Assembly: GCA_028868535.1 (NCBI GenBank)
Contig: JAGWUH010000002.1
Coordinates: 97,773 to 161,772 of the forward strand
From: Sphingomonadales bacterium
GTDB lineage: Bacteria > Pseudomonadota > Alphaproteobacteria > Sphingomonadales > Sphingomonadaceae
Direction of reading: 5' to 3'
Length of the DNA stretch: 64,000 nt
Shown here: in pieces, positions 37,718-48,314 of the stretch
How the letters are laid out: every line of letters begins with the position of its first letter
Position numbering within the stretch: position 1 is the first letter of the stretch
Translations under genes and position numbers: made by a program
The notes under the pieces: model-generated
Database searches by the model: none
What the model was told of the DNA's origin: nothing
The model's input: the letters and a program-made list of their open reading frames with translations, nothing else

Positions 37718-38146
37718 CTAGCCGTCCCCGCGCGCCGAGGAAAGCGCCGAGAGCGCCGCGCGCCACGCCAGCAGGATCGCCCCGTGGCGCGCCGGGTAGT
37801 CGCGGGCCGCCGCGATCGCGCCCAGCCCCGGCCAGTCCGGCATGGCCCCCGCTCCGTCGAGCCAGCCGCCGATCGCCGCTTCCGCACCGGCGATGGCGGC
37901 CGCGTCGCGCCCGATCGCCTGCGCCGCGAAGATCGCCGCCGCCGCCTGGCCGATCGCGCAGGCCTGCGCGCGCAGCCCCAGCCGCGCGATCCGCCCCGCC
38001 GCATCGCGCTCCAGCCCGATCGCCAGCACCGATCCGCACGACCGCGATCGCGCCTCGCCGCGCAGCGGCAGGTCATCGACCAGCGGGTATGCCGCAAGGC
38101 CCGTGGCCAGCGCCAGCACCTCCGGCGTGTACAGCACCGTGCTCAT
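37718..38146 (-). CDS. IscU/NifU-like iron-sulfur scaffold protein (atypical)
   Basis: 142 residues hidden in a longer ORF of the track. It begins MSTVLYTPEVLALATGL. It shows two Cys in IscU-like contexts (RSRSCGSVLAIG and RAQACAIGQAAA). The third ligand position, normally a Cys in the xPxRxxCaxLAW region, reads YPARHGAILLAW, with Gly. A conventional three-Cys cluster site is therefore absent. It is ten bases or so from cvpA on the same strand. It could be a carrier or a degenerate homologue. Confidence 0.78.
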   Translation of the reverse strand: MSTVLYTPEVLALATGLAAYPLVDDLPLRGEARSRSCGSVLAIGLERDAAGRIARLGLRAQACAIGQAAAAIFAAQAIGRDAAAIAGAEAAIGGWLDGAGAMPDWPGLGAIAAARDYPARHGAILLAWRAALSALSSARGDG

Positions 38147-38154
38147 CCTTGCGG

Positions 38155-38736
38155 CTATCCGGCCACGTCGCGCTTGCGGTGCTTCTTCGCCGGCTTGTGC
38201 GGCGGCGGCTCCGGCGCACTCGCCCCGTCGGCCGGCGAGGCCCCTTCGGCGCGCCGCTCGGCCAGCACCTTCAGCAGCGTCTCGCTGCACGCGTTGATGA
38301 ACGGGTAAGTCCGCGACTGCGTGATCCACTCCGGCCGCCCGTCCCGGCCCCAGGCGATGTCGTAGCCCAGCGTGATGACCGAGAAGCCCAGCACCACGAT
38401 CACCGTGCCCTTGACCGCGCCGAAGCCGAACCCCAGCACCCGGTCGATCGGCCCGACCACCGAATTGCGGCTGGCCTTGCCCAGCCAGCCCGCCACCAGC
38501 TTGGTCGCGCCATACGGCACCAGCAGCAGGATCGCGAACGCCAGCACCCACGCGCCCGACGTCGACCGCACCCAGGGCAGCAGCGCCTCGCTCAGCGCCG
38601 GGTGCAGCGCGTGGATCGCTGCAACCGCGAACACCCAGGCCAGCAACGCCAGCACTTCATGGACGAACCCGCGCGCGAACCCGGTCACGGCCCCCAGCCC
38701 GACGAGGATCAGCACGGTAATGTCGAAACCGGTCAC
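38155..38736 (-). CDS. cvpA: CvpA family membrane protein
   Basis: 193 residues with four N-terminal helices, starting MTGFDITVLILVGLGAVTGFARGFVHEVLALLAW, the family signature. The C-terminal 40 residues are polar and basic (PPPHKPAKKHRKRDVAG). CvpA proteins are needed for envelope integrity and, in E. coli, colicin V production. It lies between radA (upstream) and the IscU-like gene, with spacing that suggests one operon. Confidence 0.93.
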   Translation of the reverse strand: MTGFDITVLILVGLGAVTGFARGFVHEVLALLAWVFAVAAIHALHPALSEALLPWVRSTSGAWVLAFAILLLVPYGATKLVAGWLGKASRNSVVGPIDRVLGFGFGAVKGTVIVVLGFSVITLGYDIAWGRDGRPEWITQSRTYPFINACSETLLKVLAERRAEGASPADGASAPEPPPHKPAKKHRKRDVAG

Positions 38737-38781
38737 CTGGCCTCCGTCGCCCCGCGCCTGGCGGGGCCTCCGGCTTCGGGC

Positions 38782-40152
38782 CTATTCGCCGCCCATGATC
38801 CGGTCAACGAGATTTGGCAGCATCCGCATTGCCGCGAAATGAACGCCCTTCTCCGCCGCCCCGGCCGTCTCCGCCGGGCCGAACCCGCGCGCAAACCCCA
38901 GCTTGGCCGATTCCTTCAGCCGCTGCCCGGCATGGGCGACGCTGCGCACCTCGCCCGCCAGCGAAACCTCGCCGAACCACACCGCGTCGGCCGGCAGCGG
39001 CCTGTCCGCCAGCGCCGAGACCAGCGCCGCCGCCACCGCCAGGTCCGCCGCCGGGTCCGCCAGCCGATAGCCGCCGGCGACGTTCAGGTAGACCTCGGCG
39101 TTGGAGAAGCTCAGCCCGCAGCGCGCCTCCAGCACCGCCAGCAGCATCGCCAGCCGCCCGGAATCCCAGCCGACCACAGCGCGCCGCGGCGTCGCCCCGC
39201 TCGCCAGCCGCACGATCAGCGCCTGGATCTCGACCAGCACCGGCCGCGTGCCCTCCATCGCCGGGAACACCGCGCTCCCCGCCAGCGGCTCATCGCGGCC
39301 CGACAGGAACAGCATCGACGGATTGCCCACTTCCTCCAGCCCCGCCCCGGCCATCGCGAACACGCCGATCTCGTCGACCGGGCCAAAGCGGTTCTTGATG
39401 CTGCGCAGGATGCGATACTGGTGGCTGCGCTCGCCCTCGAAGCTCATCACCACGTCGACCATGTGCTCCAGCACGCGCGGTCCGGCGATGCTCCCGTCCT
39501 TGGTGACGTGGCCGACCAGCACCAGCGCGGTCCCGCTCTCCTTGGCAAAGCGGATCAGCTCGAACGCCGAAGCCCGCACCTGGCTCACCGTTCCTGGCGC
39601 CCCCTCGATCTGGTCGGAATGCATGGTCTGGATCGAATCGATCACCAGCAGCGCCGGCGGCTCCATGTCCCCCAGCGTCGTCAGGATGTCGCGCACCGAC
39701 GTCGCCGTCGCCAGCCGGATCGGCGCGTCCGCCAACCCCAGCCGGTCGGCGCGCATCCGCACCTGCGCCGCCGCCTCCTCGCCGCTGATATAGACCGCGG
39801 TGCCACCGCCGCGCGCCACCGCGGCCGCCGCCTGGATCAGCAGCGTCGATTTGCCGATGCCGGGATCGCCACCCATCAGCACCGCGCTCCCCGGCACCAG
39901 CCCGCCGCCCAGCGCGCGGTCGAACTCCGCCAGCCCGGTCGATCGCCGCGCCAGCGGCGCGCTCGGCGCGTCGAGCGGCTCGAACCGCAGCATCCGGCCG
40001 CCGCCGGAAAGATCGTGCCGGGCGGAAAACACCGTCGCCGGCGCTTCCTCGTTCAGCGTGTTCCACTCGCCGCAATCGGCGCACTGCCCCTGCCAGCGCT
40101 GGGCGACGCTGCCGCATGCGGCACAGACATATCGACGTTTCGGCTTGGCCAT
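38782..40152 (-). CDS. radA: DNA repair protein RadA
   Basis: A 456-residue branch-migration ATPase in recombination. N-terminal zinc finger CAACGSVAQRWQGQCADCGEW, Walker A GGDPGIGKSTLL, the RadA-specific KNRFGPVDEIG, and a C-terminal Lon-protease-like domain with the Ser/Lys catalytic residues not obvious. Length is standard. It is divergent from the acyltransferase gene across 78 bases. Confidence 0.97.
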   Translation of the reverse strand: MAKPKRRYVCAACGSVAQRWQGQCADCGEWNTLNEEAPATVFSARHDLSGGGRMLRFEPLDAPSAPLARRSTGLAEFDRALGGGLVPGSAVLMGGDPGIGKSTLLIQAAAAVARGGGTAVYISGEEAAAQVRMRADRLGLADAPIRLATATSVRDILTTLGDMEPPALLVIDSIQTMHSDQIEGAPGTVSQVRASAFELIRFAKESGTALVLVGHVTKDGSIAGPRVLEHMVDVVMSFEGERSHQYRILRSIKNRFGPVDEIGVFAMAGAGLEEVGNPSMLFLSGRDEPLAGSAVFPAMEGTRPVLVEIQALIVRLASGATPRRAVVGWDSGRLAMLLAVLEARCGLSFSNAEVYLNVAGGYRLADPAADLAVAAALVSALADRPLPADAVWFGEVSLAGEVRSVAHAGQRLKESAKLGFARGFGPAETAGAAEKGVHFAAMRMLPNLVDRIMGGE

Positions 40153-40230
40153 GCTGCCTGCCTAGTAAGAACGAATGCGGAACACAAGCCGGAAACCCCG
40201 CCTTTACCCGCTTCGTGCGAAACCGCACCG

Positions 40231-41250
40231 ATGGCCGCCGCTCCTGCCCCGCCCCGCCTCGCGGAACTCGACGCCCTGCGCGGGCTCGCGGCGCTGATGG
40301 TCGTGCTGTTCCACACCACCTTCCGCGCGCCGCAGCTGCTGCCCGGGGCAATCCCGGTCGCCCATGGCCTGTCCTGGGGCCACTACGGCGTCCAGTTGTT
40401 CTTCGCGATCTCCGGCTTCGTCATCCTGCTGTCGCTCGACCGCACCGAGCGCGCCGCCGATTTCGTCGTCTCGCGCGTGGCCCGGCTCTACCCGGCGTAC
40501 TGGTGCGCGGTGCTGCTGACCACGTTCGGCGTCATCGCGCTGGGCGCCCCGCAACTCGCGCAACGGCCGCTGGTCGTCGCCGCCAACCTGACGATGCTGC
40601 ACGGCTTCCTCTACCTGCCCCCGGTCGACGGCGCCTACTGGTCGCTGACCGTGGAGCTGGCGTTCTACCTGTGCATGGGGGTGCTGTGGCGCCTGCGCCT
40701 GCTGCACCGCATCGAGGCGATCCTGCCCGGCTGGATCGCGCTCAAGCTGCTGTGGTGGCTGGTCCCGGCGCTGCCCTCGCGGCCCGGCATCGTCCTGCTC
40801 CAGCAATACGTGCCGTACTTCGCGATCGGCATCTGCGCCTGCCGCGTGTGGCAAGGCGCGCGCAGCTGGCGCGGGCAGGCGCCGGTGCTGCTGCTGGGCC
40901 TCGCCAGCGTCGCGCTCTGCGACGACCTGCCCCACGCGCTGGTCTATGCCGCGATTGCCGGCCTGTTCATGGCGCTCGCCGCCGGCCGCCTGGCCGCGCT
41001 CGCGCATCCGGTGCTGCTGCACCTCGGGGCGCTGTCCTATCCGCTCTACCTGATCCACGAAAACCTCGGCATCGCGCTGATCGCCCGCCTCGAAGCGCTT
41101 GGCGCGTCGCCGCGCCTCGCCCTCGCCGCCGCGCTGCTCGCCGCTTTCGCCACCGCGCAATTGCTGCACGACTGCATCGAACAGCCGGCGTTCCGCGCCA
41201 TCCGCCGCCGCTGGCGCGCCCGCTCCACCGCGCCTCCGGCGCTCGCCTGA
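40231..41250 (+). CDS. Acyltransferase 3 family membrane protein
   Basis: 339 residues, about ten helices. The first segment RLAELDALRGLAALMVVLFHTTF carries the family's R and catalytic His. GVQLFFAISGFVILLSL and RLYPAYW follow. Such enzymes O-acylate surface sugars or other exported molecules. The ORF track extends this frame 854 codons upstream, which is shadow. The ATG at 40231 gives the normal N-terminus. Substrate unknown. Confidence 0.88.
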   Translation: MAAAPAPPRLAELDALRGLAALMVVLFHTTFRAPQLLPGAIPVAHGLSWGHYGVQLFFAISGFVILLSLDRTERAADFVVSRVARLYPAYWCAVLLTTFGVIALGAPQLAQRPLVVAANLTMLHGFLYLPPVDGAYWSLTVELAFYLCMGVLWRLRLLHRIEAILPGWIALKLLWWLVPALPSRPGIVLLQQYVPYFAIGICACRVWQGARSWRGQAPVLLLGLASVALCDDLPHALVYAAIAGLFMALAAGRLAALAHPVLLHLGALSYPLYLIHENLGIALIARLEALGASPRLALAAALLAAFATAQLLHDCIEQPAFRAIRRRWRARSTAPPALA

Positions 41251-41295
41251 CAAACCACGCTGGCATCGCCCCCGCCGATCTGCCACAAACGGGCC

Positions 41296-43623
41296 ATGCG
41301 CCAGAAGGAACTCCGCATCGCGCTGGTCTGCTATGGCGGCATCAGCCTCGCGGTCTACATGCACGGCGTCACCAAGGAGGTGTGGAAGCTCGCCCGCGCC
41401 AGCCGCGCCTTCCACGCCCACGACGAAGCGCGGCCCACCGGCGCCGAGGCGGTCTACGTCGAATTGCTGCAGCACATTGCCGCGCAGCACGGCCTCAAAC
41501 TTCGCGTGCTCACCGACATCGTCGCCGGGGCCAGCGCGGGCGGGATCAACGGCGTCTTCCTCGCCCAGGCGATCCATTCCGGCCAGAGCCTCGAACCGCT
41601 GACCGCGCTGTGGCTCGACCGCGCCGACGTCGACGCGCTCGCCGATCCCGACGCCCACCTCGGCAAGAGCCTGCTCAAGCTCGCCGCCGTCCCGGTCGTC
41701 CACTGGATCCTCTCGCGCCCGGGCAACCTCGTCTCCGCCTCGGTCGCGCCCGAGACCCGCTGGGAAGTGCGCAACAAGCTCTCGCGCTTCGTCCGCTCGC
41801 GCTGGTTCGAGGCGCCGTTCGGCGGCATCGGCTTCTCGCGCGTGCTCGCCGAATCTCTGGACGCCATGGCCGCCTCCCCGGTCGAGGCGCCGCTGCTGCC
41901 GCCCGGCCACCCGCTCGACCTGTTCGTCACCGCCACCGATTTCAAGGGTCACATGGAGGCGATCCGCCTGCACAGCCCACCCCTGGTGGAGGAGAGCGAG
42001 CACCGCCTGTCGATCGGCTTCCGCAGCCCGGTCCCGGACGGTCCCGGCCAGCCGCTTGCCCCGACGCTCGACCTCGTCTTCGCCGCCCGCGCCACCGCCA
42101 GCTTCCCCGGCGCCTTCCCGGCGCTCCAGCCCGGCGAGATCGATCGCCTCGCCGCCGAGCGTGGCCAGCCATGGGACAGCCGCGCCGCCTTTCTCAGCCG
42201 CATCATGCCCGCGCACCAGCAGCGCGGCGATCTCGATGCCGTCTCGCTGATCGACGGCTCGGTGCTGGTCAACGCGCCGTTCGCGGAGGCGATGACGGTC
42301 CTGCGCGACCGCCCCGCCCAGCGCGAGGTCGATCGCCGCTTCGTCTACATCGATCCGCGCCCGCAGCAGGTCGGCGGCGTCACCCGCGGCGATCCGCGCC
42401 CGCCGGGCTTCTTCTCGGTGATCTTCGGCTCGCTGTCGTCGATCCCGCGCGAACAGCCGATCCGCGACAACCTCGAACTGCTCGAACGCCAGTCGCGCGA
42501 GATGACCCGGCTCAACGCCCTCGTCGAGGCGATGCGCGGCGAGGTCGAGGCGGTGGTCGAGAAGACCTTCGGCCGCACACTGTTCTTCGATCACCCCACC
42601 GTCTCGCGCCTCGCCGGTTGGCGCGCCCGTGCCCAGGTGGCCGCCGCCGAACATGCCGGCCTCGCCTGGCACGGCTATGCCCAGCTCAAGTTCACCACCG
42701 TGCTCGATGCGCTCGCCCGCGACATCGCCCTGGCCGCGCCGGGCCTCGGCCCGAACGCGATCGATGCCGTCTACGACCGCCTCGCCCGCCACCTCGCCGT
42801 GGACAGCATGGCCAAGGGCGCCGTCTCGCTCGGCGGCTGGTTCGAGCGCGACCTGCCGCCGGTGGTCCGCTTCCTGCGCGACCACGATCTCGCCTACCGC
42901 ATCCGCCGCCTGCGCCTGCTCGCCCGCCGTCTCGCTGAAACCCCGGACGAGGAAGCCGATGTCGATCGCCCCGCCTGCGAGGCCGCCCGCGACGAGGTCT
43001 ACCGCGCGCTGGCACTCTATTTCGACCGCGAGGCCCTCGCCGCGCTCGGGACCGAGTTTCCCGGCCTGGCCGCCAATGTCATGGCCGATCCCGGCGCGGT
43101 GGTCGACGCCATCGCTTCCCGCCGCCAGCTCGAAACCACGGACACCGTCGTCGATGCCATGCTCGCGCAGGCGTTCGCGGCGATGCCGCCGCCGCTGCGC
43201 CGCCGCGCGCTGCTCACCTACCTCGGCTTCCCGTTCTACGACACGCTGACGCTGCCCTTGCTGCGCGGCGAGGGGCTGACCGAATACGATCCGGTCAAGG
43301 TCGATCGCATCTCGCCCGACGATGCCCCCTCGATCCGCTCCGGCGGCGCCGCCGCCACCCTGCGCGGGGTCGAATTCTACAATTTCGGCGCCTTCTTCAG
43401 CCGCACCTACCGCGAGAACGACTATCTCTGGGGCCGCCTCCACGGCGCCGAACGCATGATCGACCTCGTCGCCTCGGCCGTCCCCGGCGGGCTGGCGGAA
43501 GGCGAACTCCGCAAGGCCAAGCGCGCGCTGTTCCTGGCGGTGCTGGACGAGGAGGAACCACGGCTGCGCGCGGATGCCGGGCTGGTTTCCGGCATCCGCG
43601 AAGAAGTCCTGCGCAAACTCTAG
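41296..43623 (+). CDS. Patatin-like phospholipase family protein (large, DUF3376-type)
   Basis: 775 residues. The N-terminal patatin domain has the oxyanion patch YGGISLAVYMHG, the nucleophile elbow GASAGGING and the catalytic Asp in SLIDGSVLVNAP. A long C-terminal region (about 450 residues) of unassigned fold follows, rich in helices. Proteins of this plan occur in actinobacteria and alphaproteobacteria as lipid acyl hydrolases. There is no signal peptide, so it is probably cytoplasmic. It begins 45 bases after the acyltransferase. Confidence 0.86.
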   Translation: MRQKELRIALVCYGGISLAVYMHGVTKEVWKLARASRAFHAHDEARPTGAEAVYVELLQHIAAQHGLKLRVLTDIVAGASAGGINGVFLAQAIHSGQSLEPLTALWLDRADVDALADPDAHLGKSLLKLAAVPVVHWILSRPGNLVSASVAPETRWEVRNKLSRFVRSRWFEAPFGGIGFSRVLAESLDAMAASPVEAPLLPPGHPLDLFVTATDFKGHMEAIRLHSPPLVEESEHRLSIGFRSPVPDGPGQPLAPTLDLVFAARATASFPGAFPALQPGEIDRLAAERGQPWDSRAAFLSRIMPAHQQRGDLDAVSLIDGSVLVNAPFAEAMTVLRDRPAQREVDRRFVYIDPRPQQVGGVTRGDPRPPGFFSVIFGSLSSIPREQPIRDNLELLERQSREMTRLNALVEAMRGEVEAVVEKTFGRTLFFDHPTVSRLAGWRARAQVAAAEHAGLAWHGYAQLKFTTVLDALARDIALAAPGLGPNAIDAVYDRLARHLAVDSMAKGAVSLGGWFERDLPPVVRFLRDHDLAYRIRRLRLLARRLAETPDEEADVDRPACEAARDEVYRALALYFDREALAALGTEFPGLAANVMADPGAVVDAIASRRQLETTDTVVDAMLAQAFAAMPPPLRRRALLTYLGFPFYDTLTLPLLRGEGLTEYDPVKVDRISPDDAPSIRSGGAAATLRGVEFYNFGAFFSRTYRENDYLWGRLHGAERMIDLVASAVPGGLAEGELRKAKRALFLAVLDEEEPRLRADAGLVSGIREEVLRKL

Positions 43624-43662
43624 GCGCGGAGGTGCTGCAACCCGGTCAGCCCTCGCCCCGCG

Positions 43663-44799
43663 TTATTCGGTCAGCCCCTCCCAGGCATCCTTCAGCCGCT
43701 CGAAGAATCCCTTCGACTGCGGGCATTCCTCGCCAGTTTCGGTGCCCTGCAGTTCGCGCAGCAGTTCCTTCTGCCGGGCGGTCAGCTTGGTCGGCGTCTC
43801 GACGACAATCTCGATGACGAGGTCGCCCACCCCGCGCCCGTTGAGCGCCGGCATGCCCGCGCCGCGCTTGCGCAACTGCTTGCCCGACTGGATGCCGGCG
43901 GGAATGCCGATCTCGTGCTTCTTGCCGTCGAGCCCGGGAATGGCGATCTCGCCGCCCAGCGCCGCGGTGGTGAAGCTGATCGGCACGCGGGTGATCAGCG
44001 TGCTGCCGTCGCGGTCGAAAACCGCGTGCCGGCGCAAGTGGACGAAGATGTAGAGATCGCCGGCCGGCGCGCCGTTCGGCCCGGCCTCGCCCTTGCCGGG
44101 CACGCGGATGCGGGTGCCGTTGTCGACCCCCGCCGGCACCGCCACTTCCAGCTTCTGCGGCTTGTCGACCCGGCCCTCGCCATGGCACGAACGGCACGGC
44201 TTCTCGATCACCTCGCCGCGACCATGGCAGGTCGGGCAGGTCCGCTCGACCATGAAGAAGCCCTGCTGCGCGCGCACCTTGCCGTGGCCGCCGCACATCG
44301 TGCAGCGCCGCGCGCCGGTGCCCGGCTCCGCGCCGCTGCCGCCGCACGGATCGCAGGTCTGCGCGACCTCGATCTCGATCTCGATGGTCTTGCCGTGGAA
44401 CGCCTCGTCGAGCCCGATCTCCAGGTCATAGCGCAAGTCCGCGCCGCGCCGCGCCTGCTGGCGCCCGCCTCCGCCCCCGCCGAAGGCAGAGCCGAAGATC
44501 GATTCGAAGATGTCGCCGATGTCGCCAAAGCCGGCGCCCTCGAACCCCCCGCCGCCGCCCGGCCCGCCGTTCTGAAACGCGGCATGGCCGAAACGGTCAT
44601 AGGCCGCGCGCTTCTGCGGGTCCTTCAGGCACTCGTAGGCGGCATTCACCGCCTTGAACTTCGCCTCGCTCTCGCCGCAGCCCGGATTGCGGTCCGGGTG
44701 ATACTTCATCGCGAGCTTGCGATAGGCGCTCTTGAGCGCGGCATCGTCCGCCGTCCGCTCGACCTCGAGCAACTCGTAGAAATCGACTTCAACCGACAT
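43663..44799 (-). CDS. dnaJ: Chaperone protein DnaJ
   Basis: 378 residues. J domain with HPD (KYHPDRNPG), Gly/Phe-rich region, four CxxCxGxG zinc repeats ([32 protein letters not shown]), and C-terminal substrate domain. It stimulates DnaK ATPase. Downstream of dnaK on the same strand with a hairpin between. Confidence 0.98.
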   Translation of the reverse strand: MSVEVDFYELLEVERTADDAALKSAYRKLAMKYHPDRNPGCGESEAKFKAVNAAYECLKDPQKRAAYDRFGHAAFQNGGPGGGGGFEGAGFGDIGDIFESIFGSAFGGGGGGRQQARRGADLRYDLEIGLDEAFHGKTIEIEIEVAQTCDPCGGSGAEPGTGARRCTMCGGHGKVRAQQGFFMVERTCPTCHGRGEVIEKPCRSCHGEGRVDKPQKLEVAVPAGVDNGTRIRVPGKGEAGPNGAPAGDLYIFVHLRRHAVFDRDGSTLITRVPISFTTAALGGEIAIPGLDGKKHEIGIPAGIQSGKQLRKRGAGMPALNGRGVGDLVIEIVVETPTKLTARQKELLRELQGTETGEECPQSKGFFERLKDAWEGLTE

Positions 44800-44815
44800 G
44801 TGCGGTCCCCCAACA

Positions 44816-44853
44816 CATGGTGCCGCCCACCCCTTCGAGCAGGCGGCGCCATG
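44816..44853 (-). promoter_or_regulatory. Hairpin in the dnaK-dnaJ gap
   Basis: CATGGTGCCGCC / GGCGGCGCCATG, a 12-bp stem with one G-T pair and a 14-nt loop, in the 68 bases between dnaK and dnaJ. It lacks a T-run. A structure here would suit partial read-through control or RNA processing giving more DnaK than DnaJ; this is inference. Confidence 0.5.
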
Positions 44854-44867
44854 GTTTCATCGTCGGA

Positions 44868-46778
<1,911 letters not shown>

Positions 46779-46867
46779 GTATGCCCATTCCTCACGTCAG
46801 ATGTTGACACCGCGCAGGTGGCTCCCGAAACCCGGCAAGACACATCGGCGGCTCGATGACGGGCGCG

Positions 46868-46895
46868 ATATAGGTGCGGTTTTTCTTGGCACAAG
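46868..46895 (-). promoter_or_regulatory. Probable sigma-32 (heat-shock) promoter of dnaKJ
   Basis: On the minus strand: CTTG (46892-46895), a 17-base spacer, CCTATAT (46868-46874). This fits the alphaproteobacterial RpoH pattern CTTG-N17/18-CYTATnT. It lies 90 bases ahead of the dnaK ATG. No CIRCE element is visible here. Confidence 0.6.
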
Positions 46896-46972
46896 GGCAT
46901 GGCGGCATTAGCGCGTGACCCGAACTGGACCAGAGTCGCACAGCCGTTGCGAATTGCGGGGAGCCACCGGAA

Positions 46973-47485
46973 ATGAAGCGCTTGTTGATCGCCGCGTCGC
47001 TGGGCCTGGTGGCGCTGTCCGCCTGCCATCGCGACAGCGAAAAGGCCGCCGAAACTGCCGCCGCGCAGGCCCCCGTGGTCACCGACGCCCGCCTCGTCCT
47101 GCCCGCCGTCGCCGGCCGCCCGGGCGCGCTCTACTTCACCGCCGCCAACCCCGGCAACGCCCCCCTGCGGCTGACCGGGATCGCCGTCGCCGGCACCGGC
47201 AAGGCCGAAATGCACGAGACCGTCGGCGGAGCGATGAAGCCGCTGCCGCAGCTGGACATCGCCGCCGGCGACGTCGCCCGCTTCGAGCCCGGCGCCCGCC
47301 ACGTCATGGTCTTCGACATCGCCCCCGCAACCCGGGCCGGCGGCACCATCGAGGCAACCTTCCGCTTCGGCGATCGCGCGGTCACCGCCCCGGCCAGGGT
47401 CCAGGCTGCCGGCGATGCCATGGCCGACGCGCCGGCGATGGACATGTCGCACATGGACATGCCCCACCCGGACCACGCGCACTGA
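46973..47485 (+). CDS. Periplasmic copper chaperone PCu(A)C family lipoprotein
   Basis: 170 residues. The N-terminus is a lipoprotein signal with lipobox LSAC (Cys18). The copper-binding pattern is present: EMHETVGGAMKPL with His and Met, then ARHVMVF. A Met/His-rich tail (MDMSHMDMPHPDHAH) probably binds additional copper. Such proteins deliver Cu(I) to cytochrome c oxidase. Divergent from dnaK; an HExxH gene overlaps its stop. Confidence 0.9.
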   Translation: MKRLLIAASLGLVALSACHRDSEKAAETAAAQAPVVTDARLVLPAVAGRPGALYFTAANPGNAPLRLTGIAVAGTGKAEMHETVGGAMKPLPQLDIAAGDVARFEPGARHVMVFDIAPATRAGGTIEATFRFGDRAVTAPARVQAAGDAMADAPAMDMSHMDMPHPDHAH

Positions 47486-47943
47486 CCACGCGCCCGCTCA
47501 CCCCGGGCGAGATCGCCCTCGTCGCCTCGGTGTTCGGCGATGCCGTCGATTGCGCGCCGGTCCGCCTGCATCGTCGCCGCTGGTGGCCGCTGCAACCGCG
47601 ATCCGTCGTCATGGCCCCCTGCGGCGACATCCACTTCCCGCCGGCCTGCCCCCACTGGCGCGACGATTTCGCCGCCGCCGATATCGCGTTACAAGGTCTG
47701 TTCATCCACGAGATGACGCACGTCTGGCAGGCGCAGCAGCGCGGCCGCTTCTACCTGCCGCTGCACCGCCACCCGTTCTGCCGCTATCGCTACCGGTTGC
47801 AGCCGGGCAAGCCGTTCGCCGCCTATGGCATAGAACAGCAGGCGGAAATCGTCCGCCACGCGTTCCTCGCCCGCATGGGAAGCCGCCCCGCGCACGCCGG
47901 CGAAGCGGCGGCGCTGGAGCGGCTCCTCCCGTTCAGGGCCTGA
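47482..47943 (+). CDS. HExxH protein, possible zinc metallopeptidase (start uncertain)
   Basis: About 153 residues: LTPGEIALVASVFGDAVDC..., with the zincin motif HEMTHVWQAQ and conserved-looking FCRYRYRLQPGKPFAAYGIEQQAEIVRHAF, giving a possible third ligand Glu. The frame has no ATG, GTG or TTG near its conserved beginning. A CTG at 47482 overlaps the preceding stop exactly as an ATGA would (CTGA). The next standard start is GTG 47530, which would cut into the conserved N-terminus. It resembles proteins labelled vgr-related in sphingomonads. No signal peptide seen. Confidence 0.7.
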   Translation: MTTRPLTPGEIALVASVFGDAVDCAPVRLHRRRWWPLQPRSVVMAPCGDIHFPPACPHWRDDFAAADIALQGLFIHEMTHVWQAQQRGRFYLPLHRHPFCRYRYRLQPGKPFAAYGIEQQAEIVRHAFLARMGSRPAHAGEAAALERLLPFRA

Positions 47944-47961
47944 ACGGAACGCGTTGCGGGA

Positions 47962-48225
47962 TCAGTTGCAGCTGACGCGATGCTCGTAGCCATCGCGGTC
48001 GCGGCGATAGCAATAACCGTCGTTCTTCTTGATCAGCGAACCGCCGACCGCGCCGGCCGCGGCACCGATCGCCGCGCCGGCCAGCGCATCACCGCCGGTC
48101 GCGGCGCCGATCAGCGCACCGGCGGCGCCACCGGCAGCGGCGCCTTCGCCGCCATAGTTCTCGGCACATCCGGCCAGGCCCAGCGCGGCGGCCAGGACGA
48201 TGGGGGTAAAGGTGCGTATCTTCAT
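47962..48225 (-). CDS. Glycine-zipper lipoprotein
   Basis: 87 residues. Lipoprotein signal MKIRTFTPIVLAAALGLAGC, then a glycine-zipper helix pair (GAAAGGAAGALIGAATGG, AGAAIGAAAGAVGG), and a short Cys/Tyr/Arg-rich end (YCYRRDRDGYEHRVSC). I chose the ATG at 48225, the ORF-track start being 12 codons upstream of the signal peptide. Outer-membrane-associated by family; function unknown. Convergent with the HExxH gene. Confidence 0.8.
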   Translation of the reverse strand: MKIRTFTPIVLAAALGLAGCAENYGGEGAAAGGAAGALIGAATGGDALAGAAIGAAAGAVGGSLIKKNDGYCYRRDRDGYEHRVSCN

Positions 48226-48314
48226 GATCGTGCTCCCATAAGGTGCCCCCTCATGGGTCAACTACGCGGTGCCGCCACGATGGTTCCCCGGCCATGCAGC
48301 CGATTGCGCCGCGG

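Noticed and set aside
40204-43443. 1079-residue minus-strand ORF
   Set aside because: Shadow of the acyltransferase and patatin genes; long open frames on the opposite strand are expected at this GC content.
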